NCBI GenBank assembly: GCA_002422285.1
Contig: DIUF01000096.1
Coordinates: 33,694 to 61,952 of the forward strand
Origin: Flavobacteriales bacterium UBA6165
Lineage (GTDB): Bacteria > Bacteroidota > Bacteroidia > Flavobacteriales_D > Crocinitomicaceae
Direction of reading: 5' to 3'
DNA length: 28,259 nt
Shown: positions 24,501-28,259 of the stretch, piece by piece
Numbering within the stretch: the stretch's first letter is position 1
Layout of the letters: the number at the start of each line of letters is the position of its first letter
Position numbers and translations under genes: made by a program
The notes under the pieces: model-generated
Seen by the model: the letters and a program-made list of their open reading frames with translations, nothing else
Told to the model about the DNA's origin: nothing
Databases searched by the model: none

Positions 24501-26725
24501 AGCGAAATTTGTTGGTCAGGATAGGTTTGATTGACGTCAATTTTTTTGGCTTCTGTGTACAGTTTCACGGCTTGCTCCCATTCTTTATTGTTAAAAGCTA
24601 AGTCAGCTTTTTGAATGGCAGCATCATATTGCGCTTTTTTCTGTGCCAAATTAGCTTGGTCGGCAATGGCTGCTTCAATTGTTGTGATTCTGTTTTGGAT
24701 GCCAGCATCTTTGATAAGTTCGTTGGCTTTTTTCAAGTCTGCGAGTGCCCCGGCTAAATCATTGTTGGCTTCTTTAGTATTAGCGGAAGAAACAAGTTGG
24801 TCAAATTGCTGCTTTTTCGCCATATCAGCTTCCATTTCCTTCATTTTATTTTCAACGAAGGTGATTCTATCCTGGGGAAGTTTTTCGGAAGGTTTCAATT
24901 TTTTGGCTTCTTCAAAAAATGCTTTGGCTTCCGAGTAGCCGCCATTTTTTATAGCGTTTTCACCTTGCTCCATGGCATTTTTATACGCGGTTTCCGCAGC
25001 CTGTGCTTTGGCTAATTCTTCTTGTTTTTTCTCAATCTCGTTTAGTTTGCCGAGCACAAAAGCATCTCCTTCAATAATTCCGTTGGCTGCGGTGAATTTT
25101 TCCTTCGCCTCGTCTAACTTGTTTGATGTGAGTGCTTTTTCACCGTCTTTTTTCAGCTGTTCAAACTGTTTTTTCTTTTCTTCAGCACTTGATAGTTCTG
25201 CTATTGCATTTTGGGCTTCGCTTATTCTAGTGGTCGGATGCGCTTCTTCCGGTTTGAGTTTTTTCGCGATTTCATACTCTTTTATAGCCTCAGCATATTT
25301 CTTTCCATCAAACAGCGCATCGGCTTTTTTTACAGCGGCAGCATAATCATTGTCGAGTTTTTCTTGCTCTGCTTTAGACTTAGCTAAATCTGCCTTTTCT
25401 TTCTTTTTTTGTTCACAAAATGCGATGCCTTCGACGGGTTCGTTGCGGTCTTTCATAAGCAACTGGGCTTCCTTATACTTGGAAATAGCCTCGTCGTATT
25501 TTTCGGCATTTTGTAGTTCTAGAGCAACAGCCATTACGCCTTCATATTTTGCCAAATTAGCAGCATTTTTTTCTTGCTCTGCAATTTTTTTCTCGATGAT
25601 TAGAATTTGTGATTGAGGTTCTTTTTCTAATGGTTTTATGGCTTTTGCTTCTTCATATTTGACTTTTGCTTCTTTCCATTGTTCTGCATCAAACAAGGCC
25701 TTTCCTTCTGCAAGCGCTTTTTGATAGTCGGCATTTTTCTTTTCTTCTGCTTCCTGTTCAGCAATTGCTTTGTTCACTTTTTCCAAGAGTTCACTGGCTT
25801 CTTTGTGACCAGGTTTCATGGTTAAAGCTTCTTCATATTTTGCCTTGGCCCCTTTAAAATCTTTTTTGAGTTCTAGTTTTTTACCGTCGTCAATGATTTT
25901 ATATAGTGATGCATTTGCCTCTTTTTCATCATGTTCCGCTTTTCTTTTTGCACTTAATGCATCATCCGATTTCATTAATTTATCTTGAGCTTCACTATCA
26001 TCTAGTTTGTTTTTTTCAGCAAAATCGACAGCATCCAAGAATAACTTACTGGCCTTTTCAAAATCTCCTGCACCAAAAGCCTGGTCTCCCGCTTTTATTT
26101 TTTCTTGTAATTTCTTTTGGTTCTCCTTGGCTATGGCGTCTTTGTTTTGCTCAGCATTGGCTTTTTTAGCTTTGGCCTCATCTAGAGCTTTTTCACTCGC
26201 AGCTTCTTGTTTGGCGTCTTTCACCATCTGTCCAGATCTTTTGTCGAATGAAAATGTTGTGATTGGTGTATTGCTCAAGGCAGACAAATCTGCACCGGGA
26301 ACCTCAGTGACCATAATCAAATCCATCATCGCAAAATCTTCACTACCTGATAGGTCTTGTTCTCGCACATTGGTCAAATCCACAATGAAATAGCGTTTGG
26401 CAAATCCTGGTTTTATTATTTCAATGGTGTGTTTTTTTCCGTATTCTAAGTTCAATTTGTATCTACCACTTGTGTTTGTTGTAACAGACTGTGGTGCACC
26501 TCCTTTGGCTGTAACCACAACACCACTTTCTCTTGTGCCGTTTTCGTTGTCAATACCTCCACTGAATTGGAAAGTCTGAGCGAAAGTATTGTTGCTTGTG
26601 AAGAATCCTAATATCAGGAGCAACAAGAAGCCATTCCACAATTTTGAATTGTTACTTTTCCTTGTTTTCGTCGCGTTTGCTTCGATTGAGATTTCGGGTT
26701 GACTAAACGTTATATTTCTCTTCAT
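21560..26725 (-). CDS. Giant exported TPR-like/coiled-coil repeat protein (1721 aa)
   Basis: Residues 1-50 contain a long signal peptide (hydrophobic core NGFLLLLILGFF, ending TFAQ). Residues 52-140 are a carboxypeptidase-regulatory-like beta domain. Residues ~204-1175 are about 16 copies of a unit averaging 60 residues: YxxAxxxGxxLFxxxxYxEAxxxYxxAxxLKPxxxxP, then a long charged helix (IxxIExxIAExE). The first two helices resemble a TPR; the third looks like a coiled-coil spacer. From ~1200 to 1640 the protein is alpha-helical and non-repetitive, Glu/Gln/Lys-rich. The last ~70 residues (VKTRRIVVINGVGNVYVRYSNRYGVTYTKNG) are a small beta domain. There is no obvious type IX sorting domain. Function is unknown; an elongated periplasmic or outer-membrane scaffold is plausible. 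It is first in an operon with apbE and the methyltransferase. Confidence 0.9.
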   Translation of the reverse strand: MKRNITFSQPEISIEANATKTRKSNNSKLWNGFLLLLILGFFTSNNTFAQTFQFSGGIDNENGTRESGVVVTAKGGAPQSVTTNTSGRYKLNLEYGKKHTIEIIKPGFAKRYFIVDLTNVREQDLSGSEDFAMMDLIMVTEVPGADLSALSNTPITTFSFDKRSGQMVKDAKQEAASEKALDEAKAKKANAEQNKDAIAKENQKKLQEKIKAGDQAFGAGDFEKASKLFLDAVDFAEKNKLDDSEAQDKLMKSDDALSAKRKAEHDEKEANASLYKIIDDGKKLELKKDFKGAKAKYEEALTMKPGHKEASELLEKVNKAIAEQEAEEKKNADYQKALAEGKALFDAEQWKEAKVKYEEAKAIKPLEKEPQSQILIIEKKIAEQEKNAANLAKYEGVMAVALELQNAEKYDEAISKYKEAQLLMKDRNEPVEGIAFCEQKKKEKADLAKSKAEQEKLDNDYAAAVKKADALFDGKKYAEAIKEYEIAKKLKPEEAHPTTRISEAQNAIAELSSAEEKKKQFEQLKKDGEKALTSNKLDEAKEKFTAANGIIEGDAFVLGKLNEIEKKQEELAKAQAAETAYKNAMEQGENAIKNGGYSEAKAFFEEAKKLKPSEKLPQDRITFVENKMKEMEADMAKKQQFDQLVSSANTKEANNDLAGALADLKKANELIKDAGIQNRITTIEAAIADQANLAQKKAQYDAAIQKADLAFNNKEWEQAVKLYTEAKKIDVNQTYPDQQISLAQTEQSKMQNAKQRKASFDKMFNDADKLFKDKKLAEADNMFENAMNYADEEADKDKVLKRRAEIRDELDKLEGISRQKKAYDDAIAAAQNFEKSDELNAALTKYQEAGDIDKAAELPKQKIIELTKKIADRDKNNAQQTKFNEIIAAGDNLFNAGKFDEAIKKYKESEALIPNSPITKQKIEEVNNKIKENEQIERDLAYQKILENAQNARDLKDYTQALKLYGDASKERPNDPLPKEKIKEINEEIERNKREEADVQLRKNRFNKLMEEGYAQLKEDKLKEALASFTEAARLMPEEAEPNLKIEQINNILATREADELAERNRLAELKRLTEAGDKAFNGAKYDEALQNYRDALALKPGDETLNAKIKLTEERIEIMAKSEEEKAWRTKLAAADKAFLERDYDLAEGLYKEVLALNAGNKRASEQLELIERIKTPSTENSELADFGNPSYHSILEGEALMAQAERQREYNRLKKLRGQMVDIENKLDEQYAQEGLDVRGTYSTTKDMEREKEAFNQERKEEQMRTENMVRAVVTDMSDAQLLENLLAYKDIIDVQFAVRMITEQYIDGVQGNYFIPNMNDEEMKQYILNITQNSDNRNTQHIELLLANDAFIQGLYALNLNDEDFSRLLVDLNVAFITTLMMDLNNVSTDQLLTQQAYLDKVMESLNNYAAFINEEIEKNYESAFLTHGEVVRIYESTREKAENDRTEHDQQRQELLELIKTVESLIIEQNNQSIENQTQFQNTVVNLQSSHLDVQMAMVRLNYLKMHIHDQELKALMLYDSDDYELWVNDIKNAYAELKELERKIQQANDKIVEDKQTMAYSNTQDINQLMADKETKYSEDHTKQNQIAEEAVNIERSASDTYQDKLDKAKQQINANRAFLDQLERREINHNEASANKLGEQFPEGVTEENYVTTDEDGLVVEVKTRRIVVINGVGNVYVRYSNRYGVTYTKNGVSITEYQWTKETQNAKLPKYKVN

Positions 26726-26748
26726 TTTGGGTTGAGGCGCTAAAGTGA

Positions 26749-26756
26749 CAAAATTA
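26749..26756 (-). promoter_or_regulatory. Probable -7 element (TAATTTTG) for the giant-repeat operon
   Basis: TAATTTTG on the - strand lies 23 bases upstream of the ATG at 26725. No TTG at the usual distance is seen. It is close to the opposite-facing TAGCTTTG at 26770. Confidence 0.45.
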
Positions 26757-26769
26757 ATGAAAATACCAA

Positions 26770-26777
26770 TAGCTTTG
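26770..26777 (+). promoter_or_regulatory. Probable -7 element (TAGCTTTG) for the FAD oxidoreductase
   Basis: TAGCTTTG fits TAnnTTTG but ends only 4 bases before ATG 26782. Transcription from it would start about at that ATG, giving a leaderless mRNA or, more likely, use of a downstream start such as TTG 26800. No -33 TTG is visible. Confidence 0.4.
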
Positions 26778-26781
26778 CAGC

Positions 26782-27927
26782 ATGCTGTTGTATGATAAAT
26801 TGAGTTATTGGGAAAAGGTTACGCATCTAGAAAACATTGATTATCTGGTGCTTGGTTCGGGTATTGTTGGTTTGACCACGGCCATTGAGTTGAAGAAGCG
26901 CGAAAAACATGCCAAAGTTGTTGTTTTGGAACGCGGATATTTGCCTGCTGGAGCGAGTACAAAAAATGCTGGATTTGCCTGTTTTGGTAGTCCTAGTGAA
27001 TTGCTTGCCGATATTGACTTGATGGGCGAGGAAAAAACTGCTGAATTACTGAAATTAAGATGGTTAGGTCTACAAAAGCTACTCACAAATCTTGGGGCTG
27101 AGCAAATTGAATTTTCACCTTGCGGCTCCTATGATTTGTTTAGAAAATCAGAGTTGGTGGACTATCAAAACATCCTTGAGAAATTACCGTATTTGAATGC
27201 TTTTATTGAATCGAATATTGGTTTGAAGGATACTTATTCTATTTCAGATGTGCCCGATAAGCAGGGCATGAAGGATTTGTGTGGCAGTTTTTTTAATCAA
27301 CACGAGGGTTCAATTCACACCGGAAAAATGATGCAAAGGCTTTATCAATTGGCGGTTGAAACTGGCGTTCAGGTTTTGCATGATATGGAGGTGAAGCGTT
27401 TTTGGGAACATGGGAATGCGGTTCATGTTGAAATACAATGGGGAATTGTTTCAGCCACTCAACTATTGATTTGCACCAATGGCTTGTCTAAAAATCTTTT
27501 ACCTGAGTTGGATTTGAATCCCGCTAGAGCTCAAGTAGTGGTTACATCGCCTATTCAAGACTTGAAATTGAACAGCACCTACCATTATGATTCAGGATAT
27601 TATTATTTCCGCGTTGTGGATGGCAATCGCATTTTGATTGGTGGTGCTAGGAATCAAGATTTTGCAGGTGAAACTACAGAATTGCTTGAAACCACGGAAA
27701 ACATCAAGCGACACATTATCAATTTATTACGCGATGTAATTATTCCCAATCAAGATTTTCGAATCGATTACGAATGGGCGGGCATCATGGGTGTTGGTTC
27801 GGAAAAAATGCCTTTGATTGGCAATCATTCACCGAGAATCCATTATGCTGTGCGCATGGGTGGAATGGGCGTGGCAATGGGCAGTGAAATTGGGGTGCGT
27901 TTGGTGGATAGGGTTTTGGACAATTAG
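26782..27927 (+). CDS. FAD-dependent oxidoreductase of the D-amino-acid/glycine oxidase (DAO) family
   Basis: A 381-residue flavoprotein. It has an N-terminal dinucleotide-binding fold (YLVLGSGIVGLTTAIELKKR, with G25-x-G27-x-x-G30, ending in VVLERG with Glu50 for the ribose). GASTKNAGFACFGS follows, typical of the DAO/sarcosine-oxidase group. The C-terminal substrate domain has TYHYDSGYYYFRVVDGNRILIGGARNQDF, and the second FAD contact YEWAGIMGVGSEKMPLIG...VRMGGMGVAMGSEIG. The substrate is probably a small amine or amino acid, not determinable here. The start may be the ATG at 26782 or the TTG at 26800 (LSYWEK), since related proteins often begin with an SYWEK-like segment. There is no signal peptide. 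It is convergent with the endonuclease gene. Confidence 0.88.
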   Translation: MLLYDKLSYWEKVTHLENIDYLVLGSGIVGLTTAIELKKREKHAKVVVLERGYLPAGASTKNAGFACFGSPSELLADIDLMGEEKTAELLKLRWLGLQKLLTNLGAEQIEFSPCGSYDLFRKSELVDYQNILEKLPYLNAFIESNIGLKDTYSISDVPDKQGMKDLCGSFFNQHEGSIHTGKMMQRLYQLAVETGVQVLHDMEVKRFWEHGNAVHVEIQWGIVSATQLLICTNGLSKNLLPELDLNPARAQVVVTSPIQDLKLNSTYHYDSGYYYFRVVDGNRILIGGARNQDFAGETTELLETTENIKRHIINLLRDVIIPNQDFRIDYEWAGIMGVGSEKMPLIGNHSPRIHYAVRMGGMGVAMGSEIGVRLVDRVLDN

Positions 27928-27957
27928 ATTGTATTAAGATTCGTAATTTTACAATTA

Positions 27958-28259
27958 TCAAATCCCAAAACAGTCCTTCAAAACTTTTTTACTGCCCAAC
28001 TTCATGGTGATAAAATCCTTATCAGCTTTGGGTGAGCGGGCAGGGGAGTATTCTCTGCCATAAAAAATGATTTGAAGATGCAGTTTGTTCCACAATTCTC
28101 TTGGGAAAATGGCTTTGGCGTCTTTTTCGGTTTGTTCTACATTTTTCCCACTGGTGATTCCCCAACGCGTGAGTAATCTGTGGATATGCGTGTCAACAGG
28201 AAATGCTGGCACACCAAATGCTTGCGCCATCACAACAGAAGCTGTTTTATGTCCAACAC
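27958..28259 (-). CDS. Endonuclease III / HhH-GPD DNA glycosylase, C-terminal part, lacking the Fe-S cluster cysteines
   Basis: The reading frame runs off the right edge, so only ~100 C-terminal residues are seen. They begin with the helix-hairpin-helix remnant VGHKTASVV, whose Lys is the lyase nucleophile position of the family. VPAFPVDTHIHRLLTRWG follows with the catalytic Asp, then KLHLQIIFYGREYSPARS. The enzyme would remove oxidised pyrimidines in base excision repair. In classical members a C-x6-C-x2-C-x5-C cluster follows the HGR/YGREY segment. Here the sequence is YSPARSPKADKDFITMKL... with Ser where the first Cys is expected and a single Cys near the end, so no [4Fe-4S] cluster can form. 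Other frames downstream do not restore the cysteines, arguing against a simple frameshift. Confidence 0.88.
   Translation of the reverse strand, partial: VGHKTASVVMAQAFGVPAFPVDTHIHRLLTRWGITSGKNVEQTEKDAKAIFPRELWNKLHLQIIFYGREYSPARSPKADKDFITMKLGSKKVLKDCFGI

Noticed and set aside
23490..26579. Many long + strand ORFs opposite the giant repeat gene
   Set aside because: They arise from the biased Lys/Glu/Ala codons of the repeat protein read on the other strand; their Ser/Phe-rich products show no domain or start context.

Overview
The window looks like a chromosomal segment of a Bacteroidota bacterium, probably of the Flavobacteriales. The evidence is a protein with a CHU_C-type C-terminal domain (type IX secretion, sort type B), split transketolase subunits, signal peptides ending in A-Q, a TonB-plug/carboxypeptidase-regulatory protein, a NifU-type Nfu, and Bacteroidota promoters (TTG, 18-19 nt, TAnnTTTG). 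GC content is moderate and start sites lack a clear Shine-Dalgarno sequence. The species cannot be named from the sequence alone.

Layout. (1) 1-3892: a tight + strand operon with the transketolase N-terminal subunit (cut by the left edge), an exported von Willebrand A protein, the transketolase C-terminal subunit and a class-III aminotransferase. (2) 3982-5397: two tandem paralogous secreted proteins of unknown family, each followed by a strong hairpin terminator. (3) 5526-7139: a secreted 537-aa protein of unknown function, convergent with a plug-only TonB-like protein on the - strand; a bidirectional terminator lies between them. (4) 8022-9367: an Nfu iron-sulfur carrier diverging from an L,D-transpeptidase-like lipoprotein. 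(5) 9368-11554: an accessory region. It contains GC-richer hairpin repeats and a ~260-280 bp structured direct repeat in two copies. These flank a cassette of two small lipoproteins (one Bor-like) and an Xre regulator, with a perfect 22-bp palindrome between the divergent genes. The right copy abuts a tRNA-Arg(ACG). (6) 11692-17425, - strand: clpS, then a separate operon of Na+/solute symporter, large T9SS-type adhesin-like protein and DUF2452 protein. (7) 17658-18962: RhlE-like DEAD-box helicase. (8) 19139-26725, - strand operon: a giant exported TPR-like repeat protein (16 units of ~60 residues), an ApbE lipoprotein and an RsmF-like rRNA methyltransferase, with overlapping gene ends. (9) 26782-28259: a FAD-dependent amine oxidase-type protein convergent with a partial endonuclease III that lacks the C-terminal iron-sulfur cysteines.

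Most of the window is core housekeeping and envelope functions. The most unusual material is the repeat-flanked Xre/lipoprotein cassette, the giant periodic repeat protein, the tandem secreted paralogues, and the vWA gene placed inside the split transketolase operon.
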